From NCBI RefSeq assembly GCF_005696555.1, contig NZ_CP040005.1:744001-808000 (forward strand): a stretch of DNA of 64,000 nt, read 5' to 3'. Made by a program: the position numbers and the translations under genes. Position 1 is the first letter of the stretch. The number at the start of each line of letters is the position of its first letter. The DNA is from Actinomyces sp. oral taxon 171 str. F0337. GTDB lineage: Bacteria > Actinomycetota > Actinomycetes > Actinomycetales > Actinomycetaceae. The notes below the pieces were generated by a model, which was not told where the DNA came from, searched no databases, and saw only the letters and a list, made by a program, of their open reading frames with translations. Positions 9,749 to 17,814 of this stretch are shown one piece after another.

Positions 9749-11233
9749 TCAGTAGCGCAGGGTCGTCATCATGCCGAGTTCGGCGTGGTAGATGTTGTGG
9801 CAGTGCAGCATCCAGGTGCCGGGGTTGTCGGCCTGCAGGTCGGCCTCGACGGTCTCCATGGGGCGGATCAGGACGGTGTCCTTGCGCAGCCCGTCGCTGC
9901 CGGGCAGGGCCCAAGTGTGGCCGTGGATGTGCATGGGGTGGGCCATCATCGTCATGTTCGTCATCCGCAGCCGCACGCGCTGGCCGCGGCTGAGCGCCAG
10001 TGGGGTGTCCTCGCCGAAGCGTTTGCCGTTGAGGCCCCACGCGTAGGGCTTCATCTGGCCGTTGAGTGCCACGTCGAGGGTGGTGTCGGGCTTGCGGTCG
10101 GGCAGTCGGGCGCTGTCGGCGGGCTTGAGCTGGGTGGTCAGCAGGGCCTTGCCGTCGAGTTCTGCGATGCGGGTGTCCGGGGCCGGGACGTTGCCGGAGC
10201 CGGTGCGCACGATGGCGCGGGCCGGGGTGCCCTTCTTGCCCTCGGGCGCGGCCTGCAGCACGAACACGCCGTCGCCGAGGGTGATGGTCGCATCCAGTCG
10301 TTCTCCCATCGCGAGGTAGACGGCGCTGGCCTGGGTGGGGGTCACAGGGAACCCGTCGGTGTGGGTGACGGTGAGTCGATGGCCCTGCAGGGCGAGCTTG
10401 AAGATGGTGTCGGAGGAGGCGTTGACGACGCGCAGTCGTACCTTCTGCCCGGGCTTGGCGGTCAGGGTGCGGGGCGCGGCGGGGACGCGGCCGTTGACGA
10501 GGTAGTGGGGGTAGGTGACGTCCCCGGCGTCACCCAAGGGTGACATGCCGTGGTCCATGCCGCCCATGTCGTGGTTCATGCCGCTGGACACGGTGCCGTT
10601 CTGGGCCTTGAACGCGGCGAGGATGTCATCGGGTGAGGTGCCCACGCCATCGGCCCAGTCGTCGAGGGTGATGATCCACTCGTGGTCGTAGCGGCCGGGT
10701 TCAGCGGGGTCGTCGATGACCAGCGGCCGGTACAGGCCGCGGTCGATCTGCACCCCGGTGTGGGGGTGGAAGAAGTAGGTGCCGGGGTCGGGGGCGACGA
10801 ACTGGTAGGTGAAGCTGCTGCCGGCCTCGATGGGTTGCTGGGTGACGCCGGGCACGCCGTCGCTTGGCTGGCGCAGCGCGATGCCGTGCCAGTGGACGGA
10901 GGTGCTGGTGGGAAGCTTGTTCTCGACGCGGACCTGCAGCAGGTCTCCGGCGCGGGCCCGCAGGACGGGGGCGTCGAGGGTCTCGTCGTAGGCCCAAGTC
11001 CTGGCCGTGACGCCGCCCAGATCGAGGGTGACCGGCCGGGGCGTGAGGACGTGGTTGACGGTCTTCGTGCCGGGGGCTGCGACCAGCGGGGTCTGGCTGG
11101 GGATCGTCAATGGGGAGTTCGGCGCGGCGGGTGCTGCGGCCGGGGTGTTCTTGGCGCCGCAGGCGCTCAAGGCCCCTGCCGAGGCCAGGCCGAGACCGGT
11201 GAACACGACGTGGCGGCAGGAAAGTGTGTTCAC
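9749..11233 (-). CDS. Multicopper oxidase lipoprotein (copper tolerance)
   Basis: Probable extracytoplasmic cuprous oxidase that oxidises Cu(I) to less harmful Cu(II). 494 residues. The N-terminus has a hydrophobic stretch ending in lipobox LSAC (Cys25), so it is probably lipid-anchored. All four copper-ligand motifs are present: HWHG (114-117), FFHPH (154-158), HPMHIHGH (from 432) and [13 protein letters not shown] (from 477). Between about 215 and 235 there is a Met/His-rich insert ([12 protein letters not shown]) like the methionine-rich regions of CueO-type oxidases. The start is GTG 11233; AAGGAC lies unusually close to it. It is transcribed towards the ATPase but separated from it by 187 bases that include a box of its own. 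Confidence 0.92.
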   Translation of the reverse strand: MNTLSCRHVVFTGLGLASAGALSACGAKNTPAAAPAAPNSPLTIPSQTPLVAAPGTKTVNHVLTPRPVTLDLGGVTARTWAYDETLDAPVLRARAGDLLQVRVENKLPTSTSVHWHGIALRQPSDGVPGVTQQPIEAGSSFTYQFVAPDPGTYFFHPHTGVQIDRGLYRPLVIDDPAEPGRYDHEWIITLDDWADGVGTSPDDILAAFKAQNGTVSSGMNHDMGGMDHGMSPLGDAGDVTYPHYLVNGRVPAAPRTLTAKPGQKVRLRVVNASSDTIFKLALQGHRLTVTHTDGFPVTPTQASAVYLAMGERLDATITLGDGVFVLQAAPEGKKGTPARAIVRTGSGNVPAPDTRIAELDGKALLTTQLKPADSARLPDRKPDTTLDVALNGQMKPYAWGLNGKRFGEDTPLALSRGQRVRLRMTNMTMMAHPMHIHGHTWALPGSDGLRKDTVLIRPMETVEADLQADNPGTWMLHCHNIYHAELGMMTTLRY

Positions 11234-11277
11234 GTCCTTGAGCCTGTCGGGCCCGGATGAAGCCCCCGGCAGGGGTT

Positions 11278-11295
11278 GGTCAAGATCTGGTCAAG
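11278..11295 (-). promoter_or_regulatory. Putative copper response-regulator box upstream of the oxidase
   Basis: Read on the minus strand: CTTGACC, 4 bases, CTTGACC, a perfect direct repeat. It ends 44 bases before the oxidase start and overlaps the stop codon of the sensor-kinase gene. Confidence 0.65.
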
Positions 11296-12397
11296 AAGTC
11301 ACGGTGGGCAGGGTCAGCGCGAAGGTTGCGCCGTGGCCGGGGCCGTCGCTGTGGGCCGTCAGGTCACCGCCGTGGGCGCGGGCAATGGCCCTGGAGATCG
11401 CCAGGCCGACACCGGTTCCACCGTCGACGTCGCGAGTGCGGGTGTCCTCGACGCGGTAGAAGCGTTCGAAGACGTGGGTGAGGGCCTCGGTGGGGATGCC
11501 GACGCCGTTGTCGGTGACGCGGACCACGGCCCGGTCGTGCTCGTGTCTCATCGCGACCTCGACCCGGTTGCCGCCCACCGTGTGTTGCAGGGCGTTGCGC
11601 AGCAGGTTGTCCAGGACTTGCCCGATGCGAGCGGCATCCACGTCGACGCGCAGGCCGGGAACGGTCTGGGCGTGCAGCGTCACCCCGGCGGCGTCGTAGG
11701 CGTGCCGGGCTGCGGCGACGCTGGCCGTCACGATCTGGTCGACGTCCTGGTGGCTCAGCGACAGTGGGATGCGGCCTTCCTCGGCGCGGGAGACCTCAGA
11801 GATGTCGGCGGCCAGGGCGGCCAGCCGCTGGTTCTGCCGTAGCAGGATCTCGACGTTTGCGGGGGTGAAGTCGACCACACCGTCCTGCAGTCCTTCGAGG
11901 GTGACCTGGGTGGCGGCCAGCGGGGTGCGCAGCTCATGGCCCAGGTCGGTGAGCATGCGTCGTCGGGTCTGCTCCGTGGAGGCGATCTGGCTGGCCATGT
12001 GGTTAAAGGCGTCAGCGACCTGGGCCAGCTCGGGGCTGGCCGAGGTCATCATGACGGGTTGGTCGTAGTGTCCGGCGGCGACATGTTGGGCGCCGTCCAC
12101 GAGGGCTTCGACCCCGCGCGACAGGTTCCGGTTGAGGACGGTGGCGACCCCGAGGGCGGCGAGCATCGCGGTGCCCAGACCCACGGCCAGTGACACCAGG
12201 CCCGCGTCGTGGAAGGCCTGCTGAGCGTGCTCGACGACATCGGGCTGGGCGTGGCCGGCTTCGAGCATGTGCATCCGGAACCATGCCGGGCCGACCAGCA
12301 GTGCCGTCAGCACCATGGTGGCGGCCATCGCCGCCACCACGGCCATCTGGGTCCACAGCAGTCGGCGTCCCCAACTGCCGCGCGGGTTGCGCGGCAT
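11291..12397 (-). CDS. Sensor histidine kinase of the copper island
   Basis: Membrane sensor kinase, 368 residues from ATG 12397, probably detecting periplasmic-side copper as CusS/CopS proteins do. Two membrane helices (about 14-38 and 68-88) flank a short extracellular loop of only about 30 residues containing HMLEAGHAQPDVVEH, whose His and Met could bind metal. Then come HAMP, the phosphoacceptor segment DLGHELRTPL (His154) and the ATPase with N, G1 (DNGVGIP) and G2 (GTGVGL) boxes. The start overlaps the response-regulator stop by one base (TGATG); GTG 12400 is an alternative. Its cognate targets are inferred from three shared boxes in the island. Confidence 0.92.
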   Translation of the reverse strand: MPRNPRGSWGRRLLWTQMAVVAAMAATMVLTALLVGPAWFRMHMLEAGHAQPDVVEHAQQAFHDAGLVSLAVGLGTAMLAALGVATVLNRNLSRGVEALVDGAQHVAAGHYDQPVMMTSASPELAQVADAFNHMASQIASTEQTRRRMLTDLGHELRTPLAATQVTLEGLQDGVVDFTPANVEILLRQNQRLAALAADISEVSRAEEGRIPLSLSHQDVDQIVTASVAAARHAYDAAGVTLHAQTVPGLRVDVDAARIGQVLDNLLRNALQHTVGGNRVEVAMRHEHDRAVVRVTDNGVGIPTEALTHVFERFYRVEDTRTRDVDGGTGVGLAISRAIARAHGGDLTAHSDGPGHGATFALTLPTVTS

Positions 12398-13113
12398 CAC
12401 TGCCCTTGGCCCATCCGGTAGCCGACGCCGCGCACCGTCTGCACGAACCGGGGCTGGGAGGGGTCGTCACCGAGCTTCTTGCGCAGGTGCGCGATGTGCA
12501 CGTCGACCAGGTGGTCGTCGCCGACCCAGTCCTCGCCCCACACGGCGTCGGTGAGCTGGCGGCGGTTCAGCACCCAGCCGGGGTGTTCCGCCAGGGCCTG
12601 CAACAGGTCGAACTCGGTACGGGTCAGCTCCACCGGTGACGCGTCGAGCTCCACCCGACGCGACGACGGGTCCAGGGTGAGGGCGCCGATGCGGTGCACC
12701 ACCGCGGCCGTGGCGCCCGTACTTCCGGCGCGGGGGCGTCTCAGCAGCACCTGGATGCGAGCCACCAGCTCACGCGGGCTGAACGGTTTGGTCATGTAGT
12801 CGTCCGCGCCGACCGACAACCCGATCAGCTTGTCGACCTCGTCGGCGCGGGCCGTGAGCATCAACACGTAGCAGTCGCTGAAGGTGCGCAGCTGGCGGCA
12901 CACCTCCACCCCGTCCATGCCCGGCAGGCCCAGGTCCAGCACCACCACGTCGGGGGCCGTGGCCCGGACAAGGTCAAGCGCGGCCAGCCCGTCCCCGCAG
13001 GTCTGGGCCGACATACCGGCCCGCTCGAGGTAGTTCTTCACCGTGCCCGACAGCACCGGCTCGTCGTCGACGACCAGGACACTCGGTACAACCGCAACAG
13101 AAGCGCTGTTCAT
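12397..13113 (-). CDS. OmpR/PhoB-family response regulator of the copper island
   Basis: 238 residues. Receiver domain with DD at 16-17, phosphoacceptor Asp60 in VVLDLGLPG, Thr in MLTARA and Lys in TKPF. A winged-helix effector domain follows from about 140 to the end (RTEFDLLQAL, VDVHIAHLRKKL, VRGVGYRM). It lies in one operon with the membrane protein upstream (31-base gap) and the kinase downstream (overlap). Direct repeats of CTTGACC with 11-bp phasing upstream of three transcripts in the island are the likely binding sites; this is inference. Confidence 0.93.
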   Translation of the reverse strand: MNSASVAVVPSVLVVDDEPVLSGTVKNYLERAGMSAQTCGDGLAALDLVRATAPDVVVLDLGLPGMDGVEVCRQLRTFSDCYVLMLTARADEVDKLIGLSVGADDYMTKPFSPRELVARIQVLLRRPRAGSTGATAAVVHRIGALTLDPSSRRVELDASPVELTRTEFDLLQALAEHPGWVLNRRQLTDAVWGEDWVGDDHLVDVHIAHLRKKLGDDPSQPRFVQTVRGVGYRMGQGQ

Positions 13114-13144
13114 GACACCACCTCACCACGGACCCGGCCGGGGA

Positions 13145-13864
13145 TCAATTCGACGGGGCGGAGCTGGGCATCATCGTCGAGTGGTCCATGTCCGTCATGC
13201 CACCCATGTCGTGGTTCATGCCGGACATGCTGCCCATGTCGTGCTGCACCGAGGCCGGCGCCTTCGGCGAATAGCCCATGACGGCAGGGTCGAGCATGCC
13301 GAAGATCATCGCGACGTGGGCCACCACCAGGAACACGGCCACCATCGCCACGTGCAGGCGCAGGCGCCCGGTCTCGTCGCGGCCCAAGAGCTCGGCCTCC
13401 AGCAGGCTGATCACCAGCATCGGCACGCCACCGGCCAGGTACGACAGGACAGCGATCACGTCCGCGGGGCCACGCCAGCCACCATTGACCGTCAGCGGAA
13501 CCACGGCAGTGATAAGCAGGTGCAGGCCGATGAACACCCACACCGGCCCGGCCAGCAACCCGGCCCAGTGGCCCACCTTCGTCACCCATCCCGGCGCCGG
13601 ACGCTCACCCCGACGAGCCAACAGCATCACCAACTCGGTGATCGCGAGCGTCTCGGCCAGCACGACCGGAAGCGCCATGAACAACAGCAGGTTCCACGGC
13701 TGACGCACGGCCAACAGCCCCATGTAGTGGGTCATCGGCATGCCCTCCATCCCCGACCCGGAGGTCAGGTCAGGGGCGGCCAGGGCCAGGGCGGCAGCTG
13801 CGATGGTGCCGACACCCAGGGCAACCAGCGGCACGGTACGGGAAGAGTTCTCGTTCGAGGTCAT
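13145..13864 (-). CDS. Integral membrane protein with Met/His-rich C-terminus
   Basis: 239 residues, about six hydrophobic helices. The first exported loop contains GMEGMPMTHYM and the C-terminal tail (from about 205) is a Met/His/Asp stretch ([17 protein letters not shown], then TDMDHSTMM) resembling the insert of the multicopper oxidase in the same island and copper-binding tails of CopC/CopD/PcoE-type proteins. The family is not recognised. A role in copper sensing, storage or transfer is inferred from the tail and from being first in the operon with the regulator and kinase. Start ATG 13864; the putative box lies 45 bases upstream. Confidence 0.8.
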   Translation of the reverse strand: MTSNENSSRTVPLVALGVGTIAAAALALAAPDLTSGSGMEGMPMTHYMGLLAVRQPWNLLLFMALPVVLAETLAITELVMLLARRGERPAPGWVTKVGHWAGLLAGPVWVFIGLHLLITAVVPLTVNGGWRGPADVIAVLSYLAGGVPMLVISLLEAELLGRDETGRLRLHVAMVAVFLVVAHVAMIFGMLDPAVMGYSPKAPASVQHDMGSMSGMNHDMGGMTDMDHSTMMPSSAPSN

Positions 13865-13908
13865 GGCCACAAGCCTCGAAGCCCCACACCGAGGTCGGGG
13901 CAAGGGAA

Positions 13909-13926
13909 TGTGAAGATTCGGTCAAG
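13909..13926 (-). promoter_or_regulatory. Putative copper response-regulator box upstream of the membrane protein-regulator-kinase operon
   Basis: Read on the minus strand: CTTGACC, 4 bases, CTTCACA. It sits 45 bases before the start codon, almost the same distance as at the oxidase gene (44), which supports a common promoter layout and autoregulation of the two-component system. Confidence 0.6.
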
Positions 13927-13945
13927 CCGGTCTCCGGGTAGACAT

Positions 13946-13968
13946 GGGGCCAGAACAGACCGTCACCA
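13946..13968 (-). repeat. Subterminal transposon repeat, right end
   Basis: On the minus strand this 23-base repeat (TGGTGACGGTCTG, then CTGGCCCC) matches the left subterminal copies at 4467-4489 and 4508-4530. Confidence 0.75.
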
Positions 13969-13969
13969 T

Positions 13970-13995
13970 GGGGCCAATCGAAGTTGACAGAGCCA
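13970..13995 (-). repeat. Right terminal inverted repeat of the transposon
   Basis: 26 bases that pair with 4440-4465 at 19 positions. The element ends at base 13995. Confidence 0.88.
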
Positions 13996-14004
13996 CGCCC
14001 AAGT
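13996..14004 (+). repeat. Right copy of 9-bp target-site duplication
   Basis: CGCCCAAGT directly after the right end, identical to 4431-4439. Confidence 0.85.
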
Positions 14005-14731
14005 GCTCCTGGAACGGGTCCTGCCCAGCTGGGGCGAGTTCTTCCGCACGACACTGCACATGGAGGGGGCCTACTGCGCGGTCTACCTCGATCCGCGCCC
14101 CGAGACGGCGGGCAGGCTGCTGGAGAGCCTGGAACCGATCGACCTGCCGGGAACCATGCGCTTCATCGCCCGCTCCGTGCGCGGCGAGCTGGAGCTCACC
14201 CGCGGGAACGCACGCACCGCCGCCCTCATCCAGCGCGTGAGCCTGCGCTACGCCGGGAACTGGCGCTCCATCCTGGGATCGGGCTCCCAGTGGGAGCTCT
14301 ACATCCTGAGCATGTGCCTGGTCACCGACGTCGAGCTCAGCCCCGACGACGCCGTCGAGCTCGATGCCCGAGCCGTCCGTGCCCGAGCCACCTCCCTGCT
14401 GCGCGAGATCCTCTCCGATCCGGCTCCACGGCAGCGTGACATTCCCACGCTCATGGCTTTCGCGGCCGCCGTCGGCCTGTCCGCCGTGGCTGCTGAGGAC
14501 GTGGGCTCCGACCGGCGGGCAGTAGGGGGCGAGCTGGTCGCCACCGCCCTGGCGGTGGGCACCAACCAGACCTGCCGCCTGCTCTCCCACGACTACCTGC
14601 GCAGCCGCACTGAGCGGCTGGACGCCCGGGCACTGGCGCAGGCCGAGGAGAGGATCCGGTCCCTGGACCGCGGTGAGCTCGTGGCTCACGCCGCCGACCT
14701 CGCCGGCCGTCTGGCGGGCGAGGTCGGCTGA
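14005..14731 (+). pseudogene. AfsR/SARP-family regulator, 3' part
   Basis: Carboxy-terminal 240 or so codons of the gene interrupted by the transposon. The frame continues from the left fragment across the target site: left ...DACSRAQV, right LLERVLPSWGEFF. The sequence is helical and Leu/Ala/Arg-rich, as expected for the TPR-like C-terminal sensor part of AfsR relatives. It has no start or regulatory signals of its own; GTG 14003 and downstream codons could start a fragment, but there is no ribosome binding site. It stops at 14731, 17 bases before the convergent ABC permease gene. Confidence 0.85.
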
Positions 14732-14747
14732 GTCCCTGAGGTGCGGC

Positions 14748-15581
14748 TCAGGCGTTGCGCCGCTGGTAGCGCACGACCGTCAGGGGAGCCATGACGGCCA
14801 GGATCAGGAGTGAACCGATGATCGCGGCCCGTACGTCCCCGGCCGAGCCCGCTGTTCCGTCCAGCAGGTACCGGTCGCCGTCGACGATGTGCGAGACCGG
14901 GTTGTGGTGCACGAAGGCCTTGAGCCAGCCCGGTAGCGTCGAGGTGGGCACCATGGCGTTGGACAGGAAGGTCAGCGGGAACAGGACGATCACCGTGAAG
15001 GAGGTGACCGCTTGGGCCGAGGAGAAGACCGTCCCCAGGAAGAGGAAGATCCAGGCGATGGCCCAGGCGCAGCCCGCCGCCAGGGCGATGGCGCCAATCG
15101 TTCCCGACCAGCCGTTGGCAGGCCGGTAGCCCAGGATGTAGCCGGTGAGTACGGTCAGTGAGGTGTAGATGAGGTAGCGCAGCACGTCGGAGACCATGGG
15201 CCCCAGGACCGGCGCGATACGGGACATCGGCATGGTGCGGAAGCGGTCGAAGACGCCTTTGTCCATGTCCTCGCGCAGGTCCACGCCCACGCTCTGGCTC
15301 GTGGTCAAGGCATTCATGATGATGAGACCCGGGACGATCGTGGGCAGGTAGGCCTTGACGTCGCCGGCGATGGCGCCGCCGAAGAGCTCGCCGAACAGGA
15401 CAGTGAACATGACCGGCTGGATGAGGATGTCGTAGAACTCCCCGGGGTTGCGCATCATGGTGATGAGTGAGCGCCAGGCCATGGTCAGGGTGTCCGGGAC
15501 GAGCCGGGCCTCGCTGAAACGCCAGACGCCGGGGGAGAGGGAGGTACTGGTCGGTGCGGTCGCGGTGGTGGGGACGGTCAT
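14748..15581 (-). CDS. ABC-2 type permease, DrrB-like
   Basis: Membrane subunit of a daunorubicin-resistance-type exporter, 277 residues with about six helices. The amphipathic N-terminal RNPGEFYDILIQPVMF is typical of DrrB/ABC-2 permeases, as is the conserved stretch LFPLTFLSNAMVP before the last loop. It starts at ATG 15581 overlapping the end of the frameshifted ATPase gene by 4 bp, so the pair form an operon. The substrate cannot be told from the sequence. The neighbouring AfsR-like activator, now broken, converges on it and may once have controlled this or a linked cluster. Confidence 0.9.
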   Translation of the reverse strand: MTVPTTATAPTSTSLSPGVWRFSEARLVPDTLTMAWRSLITMMRNPGEFYDILIQPVMFTVLFGELFGGAIAGDVKAYLPTIVPGLIIMNALTTSQSVGVDLREDMDKGVFDRFRTMPMSRIAPVLGPMVSDVLRYLIYTSLTVLTGYILGYRPANGWSGTIGAIALAAGCAWAIAWIFLFLGTVFSSAQAVTSFTVIVLFPLTFLSNAMVPTSTLPGWLKAFVHHNPVSHIVDGDRYLLDGTAGSAGDVRAAIIGSLLILAVMAPLTVVRYQRRNA

Positions 15582-16650
15582 GACTGCTCCTGAGAGTCTG
15601 CGGGACGGGAGGACGAGGAAGCGGGTGATGGCGCCGACGGCGCGGCGGCATCGGGTGAGGCCGCGTCATCGTGCTTCGTGGGTTGCCCGGTCAGGGCCAT
15701 GAAGACCGAGTCCATGCTGGGGCGGTCCACCGAGACGGTTCTGGGCGACAATCCGGCGTCGCGTAGGGCCACGAGCACCTCGGTGGCCACCGAGGCCTCG
15801 CTTAGCGGCGCCTGCAGGTGGGTGCCCTGGTCGACGGTCGCCGGGGCGTGACCGGTCACCCGCTCGATGATCGCCGCGGTGGCCCCCCTGGTCCTCGGGG
15901 GGTCGCCGGCGTCAGCACCAGAGAGCTGCTGCCCACCCGGTCCTTGAGCTCATCGGGGGTGCCCTCGGCGATGAGCCGTCCGGCATCGATGATGCCGACC
16001 CGGTGAGCCAGACGGTCGGCCTCCTCCAGGTACTGAGTGGTCAGCAGGATCGTCGAGCCGCCCTCCACCAGGGAACGGATGACGTCCCACATCTGCTCAC
16101 GCGCACGCGGGTCCAGACCAGTGGTGGGCTCGTCGAGGAAGATGAGCGGGGGACGGGAGATGAGTGAGACCGCCAGGTCCAGTCGCCGCCGCATCCCACC
16201 GGAGTAACCGCTCACCCGCTTGCCGCCTGCCTCGGTCAGGCTGAAGGCGGCCAGCAGCTCCTCGGCCCGCTCCCGCGCCCGACGCCGGCCAAGGCCCAGA
16301 AGACGCCCGAAGAGGCGCAGGTTCTCCGAGCCGGTGAGCGTCTCATCGACGCCGGCGTACTGTCCCGTCACCCCGATGAGGCTGCGCACCGCGTGGCGCT
16401 CGCGGACGACGTCGTGCCCCAGGACCATCGCCCGGCCCCGGGTGGGGGCCAACAGGGTGGTGATCATGCGCAGCGCCGTCGACTTGCCGGCACCGTTGGG
16501 GCCGAGCAGGCCGTAGACGATGCCGGTGGGGATCTCCAGGTCCAGGCGGTCGACGGCGGTGAAGGAGCCGAAGGTGCGGGTCAGGCCATCGGTCCTAATG
16601 GCCGGTGCCTCGCCCGGTGAGAGCGATTCGTTTGCTGTTCGTGTTGTCAT
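15578..16650 (-). pseudogene. DrrA-like ABC ATPase, frameshifted at a G6 tract
   Basis: ATP-binding subunit for the adjacent permease. From ATG 16650: P-loop GPNGAGKST (50-58), signature SGGMRRR, Walker B LIFLDEPTTGLD, H-loop region TTQYLEEAD. The nucleotide-binding domain is complete, but reading stops at 15856 (264 residues) after a run into RGPGGPPRRSSSG. One base more would continue as ATAAIIERVTGHAP into the 93-codon frame that ends at 15578, giving 357 residues with the C-terminal accessory domain normal for DrrA proteins. The break falls at six Gs (C6 at 15883-15888 on the plus strand). It may be a true mutation, a sequencing error, or slippage; the second frame also has a GTG start overlapping the stop. 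Confidence 0.8.
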
Positions 16651-16816
16651 GCCGGTAAGGCTCACCCCCGGTGGTTTCACAGCGGCTTCAGCGCGACGCT
16701 CCCCGGTTTCACGGCTTAAGACGGGCCGCATCCGCGCTCGGTTCGATGATGCTGTCGAGTCGGGAGGCAGGGCTACTATCCTCATGAGTCACTCCACAGC
16801 ACCCCGAGGAGTCCCT

Positions 16817-16852
16817 ATGACAACGTTCTCGTCGCGAGTGTGGTTACGATGA
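16817..16852 (+). CDS. Possible 11-residue leader ORF before the TAC module
   Basis: ATG 16817 follows a good ribosome binding site (GAGGAG at 16806-16811) and encodes MTTFSSRVWLR. Its TGA overlaps the ATG of the toxin-like gene by 4 bases, while that ATG has no ribosome binding site of its own. Translation of the toxin is therefore probably coupled to this leader. It may instead be the remnant N-terminus of a longer protein shifted out of frame. Confidence 0.4.
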   Translation: MTTFSSRVWLR

Positions 16853-17337
16853 CCGCCCTTCTCCATCACAAGGTCTACGGCTACGGGGCTCGTTCGTGTC
16901 GTTGCGGCGGGTACTGGAAGAACGCTGTCGACAACCGCGGGCGCCCCTACCTGACCAAGGAAATGAGTGAGCTACGGGCACGCAACATCAGTGAAGACGA
17001 GTGGCAGATGCTCCTGGCCGAGGTCCAGCAGCTGCTCCGGGATGCAGAAGCCGGTCGTCTCAACTACGACAACAGTTACGCCAAGGGCGTCGTCTGCAAG
17101 GCTCAGAGTGCGCATGACGTACTCGAGGCCCGCCTGGAGCTGACCGTCAGCCTCGACGGAGAGCAGCACCATCTGCGGCTGTACTTCAGCGAACCGGATG
17201 ACGAGGACCGTCTGCTGCTCTCGCTGAGCCTCCGCCACAAGCGAGGCGGAATGATCGGACTGGAGGAGCAGGACGAGCACATCGCCACGGCTCAGAGGCG
17301 TTTCGAGTCCTGGGTGCAGACGCGGCGAGCGAAGTGA
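16849..17337 (+). CDS. HigB/RelE-like toxin candidate of a TAC module
   Basis: 162 residues. The last 85 residues have the layout of the RelE/HigB fold: a strand with ARLELTV, then LRLYFSEP, then LLLSLSLRHKRGG, and a closing helix EEQDEHIATAQRRFESW, which resembles the hydrophobic strand, Lys/Arg and final ALA-R helix of HigB toxins. The N-terminal 70 residues (with CRCGGYW and a long helix SEDEWQMLLAEVQQLL) are an extra part not usual in HigB. The assignment rests on these resemblances and on the two genes that follow: an HTH antitoxin with a C-terminal tail and a SecB-like protein. A gene order of toxin, antitoxin, SecB-like chaperone is that of Rv1955-Rv1957 in Mycobacterium tuberculosis. 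Confidence 0.6.
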   Translation: MTALLHHKVYGYGARSCRCGGYWKNAVDNRGRPYLTKEMSELRARNISEDEWQMLLAEVQQLLRDAEAGRLNYDNSYAKGVVCKAQSAHDVLEARLELTVSLDGEQHHLRLYFSEPDDEDRLLLSLSLRHKRGGMIGLEEQDEHIATAQRRFESWVQTRRAK

Positions 17338-17384
17338 TGTGAGATGCGACGATGCGCTCACCGCGGGATCGAAGTAGAGGCTAG

Positions 17385-17402
17385 TATATCGCTACCGATA
17401 TA
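17385..17402 (+). promoter_or_regulatory. Palindromic operator upstream of the antitoxin gene
   Basis: TATATCG, 4 bases, CGATATA: a perfect 7-bp inverted repeat 22 bases before the antitoxin start, in an otherwise GC-rich gap. Its AT-rich half-sites also resemble a -10 region, so antitoxin binding would block transcription. The mycobacterial HigA operator is of a similar ATATAGG/CCTATAT type. Confidence 0.6.
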
Positions 17403-17424
17403 TCCCACAAGGTGGTGAGTGAAC

Positions 17425-17814
17425 ATGGACATCTACGAGCTTCTCGGTGAGGACCCGGACGCCCCTGGTCACAAGCATGCGCGCAGCCTGGTCGCTGCCG
17501 ACCATACGCTGGTCCGTGATCTCGTCGCCGTGCGCGAACGCAGCGGGATGACTCAGGCTGACGTTGCGCGCATCATGGGCACTAGTCAGGCATCCGTCTC
17601 CCGGTTCGAGTCGGGCCACTCGGATGCTCATCTGTCCACGGTGCGCCGCTATGCCAAGGCGGTGGGTGCGCTTATCCGACACGAGGTGATTGCTGTCGGA
17701 GAGCATGACGTTCGTCGTGCTGCCCGCAACGCTGGTATGCCTGACTACAGGTGGGAGTCGTCCTCTACGGAAGCGGCGCGACGAGTTTCCACGGGCAAGC
17801 TGGTGGGGGCATGA
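17425..17814 (+). CDS. higA: HTH-XRE antitoxin (HigA-like) with C-terminal extension
   Basis: 129 residues. A Cro/C1-type helix-turn-helix spans about 30-85 (RERSGMTQADVARIMGTSQ, then SVSRFESG). The 40-residue tail after it (with a PDYRWESSS segment) is the right size and place for a chaperone-addiction tail, the part of TAC antitoxins that a SecB-like chaperone must bind to prevent aggregation. ATG 17425 has AAGGTGGTG seven bases upstream. It probably represses its own promoter through the palindrome at 17385-17402. Its stop overlaps the next gene by 4 bp. Family assignment as XRE is firm; the addiction tail is inferred. Confidence 0.8.
   Translation: MDIYELLGEDPDAPGHKHARSLVAADHTLVRDLVAVRERSGMTQADVARIMGTSQASVSRFESGHSDAHLSTVRRYAKAVGALIRHEVIAVGEHDVRRAARNAGMPDYRWESSSTEAARRVSTGKLVGA

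Larger units (their letters stand above)
4440..13995 (+). mobile_element. IS21-family unit transposon carrying copper resistance
   Basis: The 9,556-bp element is bounded by 26-bp terminal inverted repeats that match at 19 positions without gaps (4440-4465 and 13970-13995), both starting TGG. It is flanked by a 9-bp direct duplication. It holds istA-istB at the left and five copper-handling genes on the opposite strand at the right. There is only one istAB copy, so this is a unit transposon with passengers rather than a composite of two IS copies. It interrupts an AfsR-like gene; removing the element and one duplication copy rejoins that gene in frame. istA carries a nonsense codon, so the element may no longer move by itself. 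Confidence 0.88.
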
